Below, in pieces: positions 11,641 through 23,610 of a stretch of DNA of 64,000 nucleotides. This DNA is from Larix kaempferi. Taxonomy: Eukaryota; Streptophyta; Pinopsida; Pinales; Pinaceae. The notes beneath the pieces are model-generated. The model was not told where the DNA came from. It did no database searches and saw only the letters and a list, made by a program, of their open reading frames with translations. The stretch's first letter is position 1, and every line of letters begins with the position of its first letter. The position numbers were made by a program, and so were the translations under genes. The DNA is taken from the NCBI GenBank assembly GCA_027924585.1, contig BSBM01000059.1:1178001-1242000 (forward strand). The letters are read 5' to 3'.

Positions 11641-11773
11641 CAAAAGAATAAATCAATGAAAAAAATATTAATCATCAATATCGCATCCAAACTTTACAAA
11701 TTAGATAACAATAGAAATAATATAGGAAAAAAGTCAACCCTTTCTATAGATGTGAACATGCAGACAAAAATAA

Positions 11774-12490
11774 TTAACAAATTACATACCTTAGTATCTG
11801 TGTCAGACAGGTGTTTGATAAACCATTCAAAACCTTCAAGTTCACTAACAACAATATAGCAGATAGAAGATTTGTTTTTGAGCCTTCATAAAGAGGTTGA
11901 CGTGACTTCTCAAGTAGAGGATCAACATCATGACTATCATCCTGGTTGTCCTCATACATTGGAGCAAATGTGTCTTGGATCAATCTATGTATCTCATCTT
12001 CCTGATTTGTATCACTAATGCTATCTACATCCATATCACCAGAAATAACTACTTTATCATCTTCAATATTCTGATGTAGAAGTTCGTTAGGCAGTAAATG
12101 AGTATTTATGCTAGTACTTGGCAAATAACTCTCTAGAGGGCGACATTTTGGGGGCATTGTCTATAAATTTACAAACAACGTAGAAAAATTAGTGTGTATA
12201 GAACATATAGTAAAAAAATAAGACATTTTACTGAAATTCATGACATGATGAATATTACAGTAAATATATTAAAAATTGAATAACGACCTCTTACTAGGGG
12301 ACGATATTCATAACCCCCTTAGGCTTGCTCCTTCTCCCTACAATGTCTTTCAGCTGTTGTTATTAAAAGTCTTCTTTTTTGCAATCCCCTGCAATCAAAG
12401 CAAGGACAATAACATTTTCCATATCCTCTCGCTTCTAATGCAGCTCTAAATTGAGCAAGCTTCCTTGCATTTTCATTCATAGTGACAAAT
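11774..12490 (-). pseudogene. CACTA transposase gene: N-terminal exons
   Basis: The piece from 12480 to about 12290 reads MNENARKLAQFRAALEARGY then GKCYCPCFDCRGLQKRR and, after a TAA, GGYEYRPLV; it looks like the Cys-rich transposase-associated region. A second exon from 12157 starts MPPKCRPLES. It is strongly acidic in the middle (GDMDVDSISDTNQEDE) and ends with LLSAILLLVNLKVLNGLSN and TQILR at a GTATGT donor near 11785, the usual start of the TNP2 fold. I place the start near 12480 because nothing coding is visible above it. Confidence 0.6.
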
Positions 12491-13019
12491 CCTTGTAGTG
12501 GTACAAGTTATTGTCTTACCTAGACCATACCAAACAATAACTTGCCAATTACATTAGATATTATAAGTATATTTATGAATACAATATATTATAATCCAAT
12601 TTCTATATTTATAAAGAAAAACATGAAACTAAAGTAATATATACTTCCAATGTACCATCTTACGTCGTATTTAGGATCTATCACTCAATTTTGCACCACC
12701 TTGTTATAATTAGGGTCATTGTAGAGGAGTGTTTTAATAAAAAAACCAATCTCTTGTGTTTCTTCGTTGACTTTAGAAAATAATTTGACACGGTTCCTAT
12801 AACTGACCTTTGGAATTGATTACAAGAGCTAAAAGTTCCTTTCAAATTGAGAGATGTTGTGATAAGGTTGTATGAGAACATTATTACCAAGTTTAAGAAC
12901 ATTCAGGTTTGGTTATGAAGCAATGATATTTACATGAAAAAATTATCAACAAGGTCCAAGCCAGAAATAATTAGTGAGCTTATTTAAGAAGCATCACAAA
13001 TTTTTCAAAACAAAAAAAG

Positions 13020-13096
13020 CATCACAAACACAATAATCACAAGCAAGACAAGTCACAAAAATCCTTACAAACACAATAATTACAAGCATTGTAGTG
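13020..13096. repeat. Subterminal-type direct repeats ending in TTGTAGTG, possible right end of the CACTA element
   Basis: Two near-identical copies of acaaacacaataat-acaagca lie at about 13025 and 13067, directly before TTGTAGTG at 13089-13096. CACTACAA, its inverse, occurs at 7737-7744 just beyond the DUF4216 exon. CACTA elements end this way and carry subterminal repeats. The bases flanking the two sites (tac and gag) do not make a 3-bp target duplication, so the assignment is tentative. Confidence 0.3.
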
Positions 13097-13114
13097 GAGG
13101 AGGAGGATGATAAT

Positions 13115-13205
13115 AATAATAGTAATAATAATATAATTTTAAGGTTATGACCTAGCCGAACACGAAATTGATATATGAGACCTCCTTGTTTGTGGGACAA
13201 GGGGC
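13115..13205. repeat. Dispersed repeat shared with 18940-19030
   Basis: Both places have an ATA/AAT-rich run followed by taattttaaggt-a-gacctag, then accaaattgat and atga. The match covers about 80 bp with clear divergence. Neither copy is coding. It may be the end of a short unclassified element. Confidence 0.45.
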
Positions 13206-14460
13206 CCTCTCCATGTAGCAATTTCACTGTGTAGATTACAAAGGTTTATATACCTAAACCCCCTACCTTCCACCCCACCGTAATAATCAAACCTTGTTGG
13301 TAGGCAAACAACCCTCTCAATTTTTCTGCTTTGCTGAATAAAATTGATCAGTTCTCTTCTATAATTTATCACAAAATTATTTAGGACTGCCTTTAGAATC
13401 TATGATTCTGAAGGTACTCCCAATTCAAAGCAGGTTTATTGATCAAGCTGTAAATTTAGGGTTAGAACAAATCCTTTTGCAAGTTACTTATTTAGCAGCT
13501 GTTAAGATTTGGTTTTATATATGACTCATTTTTGTCATTATATTAATTGGTCATATATTTTTCAAATAAAAGATTGTTGCTTATAATTATTATCCGGTGC
13601 TTGTTGATTGGATTAGAATTGATCTAACATTTCTTATCTTCCATGAAAATTTCTTTTGATTTTCATTTATGAGATTTTGATAAAAAAACATGATTTCTAT
13701 GATTAAGTTTTATGTGTGATTTTGCTTGGGTTAATTAATTTATTCTATAATCTATTTAACCCTTAGTAAATATTAATATGGTCATATTGTAAGCCATGTT
13801 TGAATCTTTGTAAATAAATACAAACTTAGCATTGTATATATGATTTTCAATGACTTAGGTTTATTTTCATGCATCTCTTCAGATGTCCTTCAAGACTCTT
13901 TCAGTTATACTCACGATGATTAATGTTTAAACTAAAGCTAGCTTTTGATGATTTTTCTATTTGATCAATCTTCATGGCAGATCATATGATGATTTGAATT
14001 ATCATTTGAATATTTCAAACATGAATTATCGAAATTATTTGATCTTGTTCCTGAATCCATTACATATATGAATTATGGTTTTTAATCTATGATTTGTAAA
14101 CATTTGAATTATTGATCATTGATTTCGTGGAACCCTAGGAGTAATGATTGTTTGCGATATGAAGTTTCATATCAACCAGGTCAAATCAATACGACGAGAG
14201 TCCACGTACACTTCCTTCGTGTCGAAATTGGTGATGATATATCTGCTATAAGATATGAATTGATATGCTATAAACACCTGTTCGATTGACATTGATATGA
14301 AATGATTACCCTGATCAAAGGTTAACTTCATCTTGTTCAAATATCCATATCACATTTAGTAATGATTTCGGGTTAGATCAATTGTTTAATAGATACATGC
14401 GATGATTTTGATGGTGGGTTTGTCACACGTAGAAGCCAGTTTAGGGTTGTTCTTCAGCCT

Positions 14461-15354
14461 TTGCATGAGTCATATGAGGGTTTTGTCATGTTTGTATATT
14501 CATCCATTCCTATACCCTCTATTTTCACGACATCATTTCATTCTCTGCTAAAGGAAAACCCTGTAATTGAGCAAATGGCTCCTCTAAGATGGTTTGAAGT
14601 TTCAGGCCCTGAGATGGTTATGGCTGATCCTGAGGTCGCTGCCCTGTTCGATAAGATAGGATGGGGGTCTTTCTTTTTTCATTTTAGTGGTCACAATACC
14701 GAAGTTACCAGACAGTTCGCTTTCAGTTTGAAGGATGATGTAGCTCAAATTGGGGGTTTTCAGCTTATGGTTACTGAGGACAATATTGCTAAGGCAACAA
14801 ATTTTCCCCAGACGGGTGAGCGATGGTTTAAAGGAAGTAAGATCAATAAAAAGCAATGTAAGTCCCTGCTTTTACCATTACCTGCTAAATCAAATTTAAC
14901 ATATGGGGTTTCTGCAAAATTTCTAAAACCTGAGTGGCGAGTGCATTATGAAATTTTAGTCAGATATATTTCCTTTGATGGCCGTCTTTCTCATGTTCAT
15001 TATTACCATCTTCGTTTATTACTGGCATTTAAGGGTTTTAAAATGAATATTCCCTTTTTCTTTCTTCAAAGTCTAAAGAAAACGGCAAACAACGTTCAAA
15101 GCACGGTAGGTAATCCCGAGAGGAGTTTATTCCATCACGGTTTACTTAAAATTTTGGTCCAACATCAGTTGTCTCTCGTGGGTAAGTCTTGGGATGTACT
15201 ATTGGCTGAGAACGATTTTGGGCCAACACAATACTGGCCAACCCTACTTCCTAAGTCTTGTAAAAAGTGCAGAGCTTCATCAAACCCTGAATTCGATGAC
15301 ATTGGTAAGGTTGTGACAAAGGATGGAGGGTTACATAAAACAATGCGTCTGTGA
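14461..15354 (+). pseudogene. Copy A, globular domain (297 codons open)
   Basis: Blocks conserved with copy B: KIGWGSFFFHFSGHNTEVTR, then TGERWFKG, then YYHLRLLLAFKGFKMNIPFF, then ERSLFHHGLLKILVQHQLS and GKSWDVLL. The spacing between blocks is the same in both copies, showing a real domain of about 260 residues. I see no catalytic motif of a known polymerase, integrase, protease or nuclease. The frame ends at a TGA at 15352-15354 caused by a shift; the following 15351-15896 frame continues the acidic linker (EKEDQVPMEIPLQEHRIEIG). Confidence 0.55.
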
Positions 15355-15899
15355 ATATTGATATCGACTCAGTGATTGTCATAGAGCGTAACTCTTTGAA
15401 TGCTGAGGATAACCTAGTTCCACTTCCTGGATGTTTCGATACATCAGTGAAAATAGATGCAAGGTTGAAAGATGTTGAAAAAATTACAGAACTATCTAGT
15501 ATTGCTAGTTCTGAAGTCCTAGTTGATTTACCCACCTCTAGCAAACATTATGATGAACCTGTACAAAAGCTTGAAGAGTTAGCAAATGTTTGATATGCTG
15601 AAACTAATTTGGAACAAAAGAAGTTAACTTCAGAAGTTTTGCGTCATTTTACCCGCAGTATGGTGTCTATGTCAGTACCTGTAACCCTGCTGCAACACGG
15701 AGAACCCCCAGTAATTGAAATTTTTAGTGAGAAGGAGGATCAAGTTCCCATGGAAATTCCTTTGCAAGAACACAGGATTGAAATTGGTGATCCCGTGGTA
15801 CGTCTTGGAGATGAAGGTGGTGATGAGAGTCATTCAACCTATCAATATGATGGTGCTGACAATAAGAAAGAACATTCATTCATAGATGGCTCATAATCT

Positions 15900-16218
15900 C
15901 ATCAAATGTTGAGAAGTATTACAAAAGCCATAAAATTGAAACAACAGCTTGCTCAGTTGAAAAAGAATCTTGACAAATCCGAATCAAACTCTGTAATTTT
16001 GAAGGATGAGATACAGAGTCTAAGATCTGAACTATTATCTTGGATCAGCTGATGGCAACAAATAAAAGTCAAGAAAACAAACTTCAAGACTGAAAACAAA
16101 TCTTTAGTAGCCATTAATCAGAAAATGCTGGAACAAGAAGGAGGTTATAAAATTAAAATTGTCAGATTGAAGTCCAAGTTATCAGAAGCTCGTCGAGCTG
16201 CTAGGCTACAGGTTGGCA
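15900..16218 (+). pseudogene. Copy A, C-terminal coiled coil
   Basis: Reading gives LRSITKAIKLKQQLAQLKKN and SVILKDEIQSLRSELLSW, then after a disturbed stretch MLEQEGGYKIKIVRLKSKLS and EARRAARLQ. The heptad-like spacing of Leu/Ile with many Lys and Glu indicates a coiled coil. The last 20 residues match the end of copy B (MKFKAKLVEARRITPVQ), as does the intron that follows. Confidence 0.5.
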
Positions 16219-16599
16219 ATTAAAATCACTAATGGTTGTTATATTTTGTATATCAACAGGTAAATAGCATGCCTGTAGAATCACAGATTCTACACGCATT
16301 GCTTATCATTTAATTATATTTATTCCTGTTGGTTATTTTTAATGAAACTTATATTCTATTAATTGGTTGATTATAGGTGTCATAGTTGAAAGGGATTTCG
16401 ATCTTTTGATGTTGTTTGCTACATTAATATTGTGCCACCAAGTGCTGAAGCTGTTTCAAGTTTGGTTAATATGGATGCCAGATATCAAAAGTCGATTGCT
16501 TTTTGCTTTCAACATTGACGAGTTGTTATTTGAAGATAAGAGCGTGATAATGATCTAATGCTAGGTGCATTGCTGAAGAATATCTTAAGTTAAGACAAT

Positions 16600-19500
16600 T
16601 GTAAATAGGTTCCAGATGTTTGATAGATATTAGAGTTATAAAATCTATTTTTAGATGGTAGTTGTATAGAATTTAGGGATGTAGTTATCAGGTTTTGTTA
16701 TAAAAACTATGAAGATCGTTGTACAAGGGGTTGGAGTTTGTACGTAAAGACCTATACTAAGATTTTAAATTTTACACTTGTGGGTATTTGAAAGGAGTTA
16801 TCTCTTTCCTGGATTTCTCAGAAGCACCGTTTCATGAAACTGGTATCATTTGTGATTGTTGTTTTTTGAAACACATATAAATATAAGTTTGGTATTCGGC
16901 TTTCTCAGTTTAATAATATATTTTTCATGCTTGGTTATGAATTTTATATAAATCTGTAAACTTGCTCTAATCGCTCATTTTTACGTTTGATGTTTAAATA
17001 TCATATCTTTTATTCATTTAGGTTATCCTTGGTAAATAAACGATACTGATATTATTATTTCTTAGCTGATTAATTAAAATATTTGTGTTTTGACAAATAT
17101 TTTAATACATGGTTGGTTAATTATCATTATTATTCAAACATTGAAGTGATTGAATTCCAATTGTCTATTGATAAATTGTGATGGAAGATGAATGAAGTTA
17201 TTTTATTATTTCATTAATCTTTTCTCATAAATATTATAAAATCTTCAAGTGTTATCATTTCAATTCTGTTGAGTTTTCTCATTGATTTGGAATTATTTCT
17301 TTTTCAGATTTATCTATCATCAATAGGTAGTTGAATTTAGTTTATTAAACTTGCTCTCAGCTGGGATAGGATAGGTTAGGATAGAATAGTTAATTAGTTT
17401 AGTATTAAATTTCCAGATTAATTTTTAGAAATTGTTAAATAGGTTTCAATTAGATTTAGTTTGTTTAATTTGTTTTGGAAAGTTCTTTAGCCAGAAATAA
17501 AAAACAAAACTAAAAACATGAGACTTTCATTAAGAAAGCACAATAGGTTAACTTAGACTTAGAAACTGACTTTAGGATTTACTTTAAAAAAATAGTTTAG
17601 ATTAGGTTACATTTTTGCTGAATTTTTGCATTCTCCTTAAGAGGATAAATTCAACTGGTAGCAGGACCATAACCTGCGAGGTATTGCTATTCCAAACACA
17701 CCGGAAGTTGTTCTAAGAAACTTGTGTAGGCTTTATCTCCTTAAGTTGGCTTAGGGAAAAAAATTAGGCGAACAAACCTTTGACCTTTAAGAAGGTAAAA
17801 AGATGCTCCTAACTGTTAGGCCTTTATATCAGTCTATGTGCTTGCAACTCAAAGCCACTTTTCACATTGGAAAATGGAATTTGCAATAAAGGTTATAAGG
17901 TGTTCTGGACGATTCTTAATATATTGAGCAAGAATATTATGGACTAATATTTTAGGTACTTCACTAAAATGATACATGGATAGGATTATTATAGAAATAT
18001 TTGGAAAGTGGATGAAGCATGTAGAAATGTTTTGATCATCCAAATTTCAAAGGGTGGCCACATGGCCAACATTTAGATGTTTTATGTGCATATTACTCCA
18101 ACATTACCTTTGTTTTGGCATATTTTTACTTTATGTCACCTTATTTTTTGTTCCCAGTACCACTTATTTTAATTAAAAAAATGACTTTAGTACAAGAATG
18201 AATGTTATTTACCATGAAAACCAACTTGTTACCCTAAAATATTTAAATAGAATCTAGACTTGACAAGGTGATGCAATTCCTAAGCTAGAAGTATGTTGGA
18301 CTTAAAATAGCATTTCCAAGAATTTGCTTGCCAGAACTATTTTATAATGATGTTTTGTGGGTATTTCAGTACAACATACTTGATATTTTGTATGTATTAG
18401 TTCCATAAAATTTTATTTTGTAGACTACCAATAATGGGTTTTGTTGGCATTGATTTCAACTAGGGGTTGGAGAAGATATTTCTAATCACAACCATCTAAG
18501 CACAACGTTGAAGTGATGTGAAGATCCTATAAAAGTTGTTGTTTACTAATTGGGCATTATGGTCATGAGAGATGGATTCGGCATTCTGGTCATGAGAGAT
18601 GGAATTGAGATTTCAAATCATTTGTTGATAGATTTCCAAGGAAACAATAGTTAAAAATAAAAGCCATGAATTTTGAGAATCGAAATCATAGTTGAAGCCC
18701 ATGAATTTCCCTTTATATAAAATATTGGTGAAAAAAAGGAAACCAACAATGAAAAGATAAGGGATTGCTAGAGAAAATGGCCAACACCAAGGGAGATCCA
18801 ACACTGAATACCAAATGATCAACTCTAAGTAACCTTATGGAGATAACTTTATGTAGTTGATGATATTTTCTAGTGAAGTTTCTTTCTTAAGTAGAGTGTG
18901 GTAAAATCTTTGATTATGGTTCATACTTCATAGACAAATTTGATTTATAATAATAATAACAAACGTTAATATCTAATTTTAAGGTCACAACCTAGCTAGA
19001 TACCAAATTGATGTATGACACTCCCATGTATGAAAACATGTTATAATGTTTTATCCTCCCTACCTAAGTTCAATTCCCTTACGTGACATGTTGAGCTCTT
19101 AAATGATTATATTGTATTAACGGCCTTGAACCCTGTGTTCACAAATCCTCAATCTTTTATGAAATTCGATTTACCTTGGGTACCATCCTTAGAATAAAAG
19201 TGCTTAGTGAGTTTCCTTGAGATATGCATTTCATGAAAATAAAAATAAAATAAATCAAATCTTTGAATCTAACTAAAGAAAGGCAAATAGTTTTGCATGG
19301 AAATAAACATACCTAGATAATCCACTCCACGTGGTCATTATCTTAAATGCATGGGGATATTCATGATATCATACAATGGAATTCAAGAATATCCCCTCCA
19401 TATGTCAATTGTATTTAGTACAAACACTTATAAGAGATTGACAAATACCCCAAATTGATGCATGAGAGAAAAGTTAAAATGAGGCAAATGAAAATGATAG

Positions 19501-19960
19501 CAAGTTCTTGAAAAAAATATTAGAAAGGAAAAATAACAAGTTAACACCTAAGCCTCATTAATAAACATTAACAATATTAAATTCTAACCCTTATAAAAAT
19601 ATAGACAAAAAAATATAAATTACTAACCTTGCAAGTTCAAAATCATAGCTATGTAGAATATCCAAGCTCAAATAATCACCCTGCAAGTTCAAAATCCGCA
19701 CTCAATGTGTTGCAACTATAGCAAATGTGTAAATAATGGTTAGAGTATGTAGTATATATAGCTCGACCTTCGTCTATATTTCAACGAAAAGTGAAACCTA
19801 GAAATTTCGTCGATATAGGGACAAAAGTTCGTGGAACATTAAAAATTGTGGATATTGCCACAGTTTTTCTGCCCTGTGCAAAAAAAATATAAAAATTCAT
19901 TTTTTTAACCCACGAATGTTGAAAACGTGGAAATATTGCGTGGAACAATCCGCCCATATG
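16600..19960. other. AT-rich non-coding stretch
   Basis: Only short, biased frames occur. A tRNA-like hairpin lies near 17641-17690 (see rejected items) and a copy of the 13115 repeat at 18940-19030. Nothing else is recognised. Confidence 0.5.
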
Positions 19961-19964
19961 TAAT

Positions 19965-20125
19965 AGTGTGTATGCACCGAGAAATTGTGAGAAAGGGTTT
20001 TACATGTATTTACCAGTTGCTAAAGACTCACACAAGAAGTTCTAGGTTCGAATCCCCTTTTCCCAATCCTCTAGTTCTTCGAGCCCTGCTTTTCCTTTCC
20101 CCTCCAGCAAAGCCTAAAGCATAAG
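19965..20125 (+). mobile_element. SINE-like tRNA-derived remnant
   Basis: A perfect Pol III B-box, GGTTCGAATCC, lies at 20045-20055. About 30 nt upstream, ACCAGTTGCTAAAGACTC (20012-20029) resembles the A-box/D-loop of a tRNA. The spacing is right for a tRNA-derived SINE head. The 3' part is pyrimidine-rich, without an obvious tail. The acceptor stem does not pair, so this is not a functional tRNA. Confidence 0.4.
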
Positions 20126-21067
20126 TAATTATTGTATTGAAAGAATTTGATAGTCCAATATTTTACACCAGATTGAAAGAAAAATACCAATATTTTAAAC
20201 TAGATTGAAAGAAAAATACTTAAAAACATTTTTGTGACTAATTTTTTTTAGATTTGCCAAATTCTACTAGTGAATATTTGTGCATCAATCCCTTGGAGAA
20301 GTGGATTTTTATACTTTGGCTACTCTTTGAAATGGCGCACCTTTCATTTGGGCCTTAAACTATTGAAACCTATATTTTAAGGTTGCCATGGTTAAGGTGT
20401 AAGATGGCAAATAAGGGTATTGTTGTGCAATGTTGGCATAACTTTGAAACTCTATGATGAGTATTGGCATGGGGTATATGGGTCACCAAATTTAGAAACC
20501 ATTCTTGATACCACCTTGATACCACCAAGCCTTCTCGGATAAGTTCTACAAGAAAATATTTTTTCATATCAGTGGTGTAGGGGACAAATTGATCACTCAC
20601 TGAGAAGTGAAAACCTGTAACTATTGAGTCTCGAAGACATATGCAAAAAAAGAAGTACAAGACATGAAGAGTCCAAGGAATAAAATGAATCCCTGACCAC
20701 TGTCTCTGCTCTACATACCCTCGGCCTCCCTCTGTGCCTGCTTCCCTTCCCCTTCTCAAAAGGACGATTCCCCTTAGGATTTATGTCGACCACAGCTCCA
20801 TTCCACCAAACCGTTGTAAAAGCTCTAGACCAACGCGATGGAGACTCTACAAACCAACATGACGGAGTTCATTTAATCTCTGTGGGAAAAATTGGTAGAG
20901 GTAGGAAAAATTGAAGGGCTAGTTCATTTCATCTCTGCCTTTTCAACTATTTTTTTTTTTTATGTTTTGTTTAGTTTTTTATGCTAAACAATAAATCTTC
21001 AACTATCAAGTTTTATTAAAAAATACCTTTCAATAATAATTTTTTTATCAAAGAATTTAAATTTCAA

Positions 21068-21069
<2 letters not shown>
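20126..21069. other. No gene recognised
   Basis: Short duplicated phrases (accagattgaaagaaaaatac twice near 20167 and 20200) and a poly-T run near 20948 are present. The minus-strand frame 20759-20370 shows no motif and looks accidental. Confidence 0.4.

Positions 21070-21114
<45 letters not shown>
21070..21114. repeat. (TA)n microsatellite, about 22 repeats
   Basis: Uninterrupted alternating TA of about 45 bp. Confidence 0.95.
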
Positions 21115-21118
<4 letters not shown>

Positions 21119-21147
21119 AAGGAATTTAATTTCCAAATAAAAATAAC

Positions 21148-21655
21148 AAGTGTCAACATTATGCATTTGAAATATATCAAGTAATAAACTTATGAAAGAA
21201 ACAAAACATGGAACCTAGAATCATTTCTGAAATTAATGTGAGGCCACATGTAATGCAACATACACAATCTTGTAAGGTTAACATGTTACGTCAATGGTGT
21301 AATTGAAATTGTGGCATTCTAGTTTTCAATTAAAAGAGGTGTTTTTATTAAGGATATTAATTTTTGATTAAAAGATAACAATAGACTCATTTACTCATGT
21401 TTTTCGTTGATCACGCACTCGGAAAATCAAGGGTGGAACAAACAAACTGCTATAAGTGGCACACGCAACTCAATAGTAAATGTGTTGACATTATGGATTT
21501 GGCGTACATTAAGTGATAAACTTAGGAAACAAACAAAAGGTGGAATATAGAATCCTTTCTAGAGGTTAGTGTCAGGCCACATGTAATGCAACATACAAAA
21601 ATTCTCAAGGTTAACATGCTGCATCAATGGTGTAATTGAAATTGTGATATTTTGT
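21148..21655. repeat. Direct repeat pair, ~178 bp each, offset ~330 bp
   Basis: 21148-21325 and 21478-21655 align along their length, sharing blocks such as aggccacatgtaatgcaaca, aaggttaacatg and tcaatggtgtaattgaaatt. They could be decayed terminal repeats of a small element (an internal part of only ~150 bp) or a local duplication. No primer-binding site or coding sequence lies between them. Confidence 0.6.
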
Positions 21656-22770
21656 TCCAAAGGCTTGAGTTAAAAGGCGAGATACATATAATATGCCATC
21701 TGTACAAGCGATTCATTAAAAAACACATTGCAATTGACATTGTACTATGATGTTCTCTCCTTTGTCAAAAAAAGAATAATAAGGCTGGTTTTCAAAGGTA
21801 TGGATTGTTTTGGATTCCTCAACTATTATTGTACCCGAACTTGCACATACCAAGCTGTAGCGAATCCTTTATGAAAGTGGAGTTTTCTATGTATTATCCA
21901 TGATGCACTTTGAAGAGAATTTTATAAAATAATTTTCTTTTGTTTTACTTCATTCATAAAGGAAAGAATTTAGTTTCCTAATATAGGTAATTCATTTTAT
22001 TTTAAGTTCATAAAAATAGAACAATGTAAACATTTGAATATATAAAATTCTTCTAGTAACACTATTTTTTGGACACAAGTTCTCTTAATATAGAGACATC
22101 GGAGTGATACATTTTTCAATTCCCAACCAATTCTTGGTTCTTGCTTTCATTTGGCCATTCATTTTCCCTTGTCTATAAATGGATAATAATTCAAGCTTGT
22201 TTAGAAGCTTTTTTTCCCATGAGTAATATCAAATAAATCTTTTTCAAAAATTGTGAATAGATACTTGAAAAGATATTAGGAACAAGACCTAGAAATTGTA
22301 ACTTGGAAGTATTGGAAGTGTACAAAGTGGGATTGGGAGCCTCCCATAACAATACCTTGTTTCCATGCCTTTGTCAGTCACGAGTCTACACCCATGCCTT
22401 TGTTATTCACAACTGTTAAATTAGAATTGAATGCAAGTGGAGGAGGAGGATGTGGAAGAAGTGGACATGGAGTTATTATCCTTGCATTATAATAAAACAT
22501 TTATAATTTCCCTTTCAAGTTAGCAACTGGTGAATCTACACTAGCACATGATAAATTGAAATGGGAGGATAGAAATGTTGAAGGATTGTTAAGTTCCCAT
22601 AAGAAATGATCATGAATAGACACAAATCGCACAAAGTTGACAAAATCTAAGTTGGGACGAGGCGAGAAACTTGTCAATGATACCTTGAAGGAGAAAAGGG
22701 AGCAATTAATTAACCCAAGACAAACAACCTCACTTAAGGAGACATTTCTTCAAACACCTAGGCCTTCTAA

Positions 22771-23130
22771 ATGAAAATTCTCTTATGGAACATACGGGGC
22801 AATAATGCACCTAAGAAACAAATCATTTTGAAAAACAAAATAAGAGTAGAAAAACTAGACTTAGTGTTTATTCAATAAACAAAATGCAAAATGTATAACA
22901 TGTATAAATTCAACAAAATGATATGGGGAGGATGCGAATGCTCGACTAGAGGATTGAGACGATTTTCAAGAGTTATGGCAATGATGTAGGATCCTATAAA
23001 CATGGATCTAGAAAATCAATTACTTACCACCTATTGATAGATGACTAGCGATTTATACTTTAGAATCAAGGGTAAAGGGCAATATAACTAATTTATATGG
23101 GTTCATTGATCTCTGACAAATTCTAGATTA
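22771..23130 (+). pseudogene. LINE endonuclease N-terminal fragment
   Basis: Plus-strand reading starts MKILLWNIRGNNAPKKQIIL and continues IRVEKLDLVFIQ, a stop, then TKCK. This is the N-terminal block of plant L1-type apurinic endonucleases, where the catalytic Asn of LLWNIRG and the Glu of the QETK block sit; here the Glu codon region is a stop. Degraded reading continues to about 23130 with several stops. No reverse transcriptase follows, so the copy is truncated. Confidence 0.6.
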
Positions 23131-23383
23131 ATGTTTGGAAATATTAAGTACGATTAAGGTCCTCCCCAACTAGGAACATTGAATCATTAGAGAATACGGC
23201 CTAGCCACAACAAAGTCCCTCTTTGAGAAGAAAGGATGAGTGTAAAGGTTGGATGCGGCAAGCTAGATTCTTCGGGACCTTTTAGAGCATTGATAATTTG
23301 TGGATGTATTTCTAAAGAATGCCATCTTCACTTGGAACAATTGGTGTGGAGGGTTGATTATAATATGCTCATCACGTGGCTTA

Positions 23384-23610
23384 TAGAATGTCTCAATGAG
23401 ACACCATTTTGTGGACTATAATGCTTATGAAATATGCCCATAATGGTAGGATGGACAAAGCTCAACAATGTTTAATAACATGCTTGAGAATAATGTTGTC
23501 TTGTGGAATGTTGTGATTTGGGATTGCATATAAAATGGGAAAATCAAAGAGGCTCACAAATAGTTTAAAAGAATTCTACAATGGAGATATGCATTGTTTC
23601 AAGCATGGAG
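23384..23610 (+). pseudogene. Pentatricopeptide-repeat (PPR, PLS-type) gene fragment
   Basis: Reading gives RMSQ, a stop, then DTILWTIMLMKYAHNGRMDK, and after a one-base shift MFNNMLENNVVLWNVVIWD followed by NGKIKEAHK. These match the tandem motifs of plant PLS-class PPR proteins (mitochondrial or plastid RNA-editing and processing factors), which alternate (E/N)(N/D)VV.WN and Y..NG...EA. Only about two motifs remain, with two stops and a frameshift. It is a stray fragment, perhaps a retro-copy. Confidence 0.6.

Larger units (their letters stand above)
7903..12490 (-). mobile_element. CACTA (En/Spm) DNA transposon, coding part, TNP2-type transposase, decayed
   Basis: Read from right to left the exons give the canonical plant order: a Cys-rich N-terminal piece, an acidic segment, the TNP2 (Transposase_21) domain, DUF4218 and DUF4216. 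Introns are short with recognisable junctions. Damage seen: in-frame stops in the N-terminal piece (about 12330), near 11478 and near 8832, and a frame change near 11240. Nearly all conserved blocks survive, so this copy lost function fairly late. The transposase would bind the CACTA ends and cut and paste the element. Possible ends are discussed as a finding (7737 and 13096). Confidence 0.85.
13300..16600 (+). pseudogene. Copy A of an unnamed spliced gene family (homolog of 29.0-31.74 kb), decayed
   Basis: A first exon ends at 13433 (LFRTAFRIYDSEGTPNSKQ) at a GTTTAT donor. A ~1 kb intron ends at TTCTTCAG (14457). Exon 2 (14458 to about 16215) encodes a ~295-aa globular part, an acidic linker and a coiled coil. 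It ends LKSKLSEARRAARLQ at a GTTGGC boundary; a third exon begins after TTATAG at 16374 (GVIVERD). Copy B on the other strand has the same exon junctions and matching protein blocks. Damage: a frame change near 15352 and in-frame stops at about 15591 and 15894. The function is unknown. It could be a transposon-borne ORF (no LTRs or RT seen beside it) or a dispersed host gene family. Confidence 0.6.

Noticed and set aside
17641-17690. tRNA-Met-like stem-loop: GCAGG/CCTGC stem with loop ACCATAA (anticodon CAT)
   Set aside because: The anticodon arm is perfect, but position 33 is C, and the D arm, T arm and acceptor stem do not pair. At best an old SINE head.
20370-20759. 129-codon minus-strand ORF
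   Set aside because: No motif, no conserved neighbour, and mixed composition; looks like a chance frame.
21148-21655. Direct repeat pair as LTRs of a small retroelement
   Set aside because: No TG...CA ends, no primer site or polypurine tract, and only ~150 bp between the copies; kept simply as a direct repeat.
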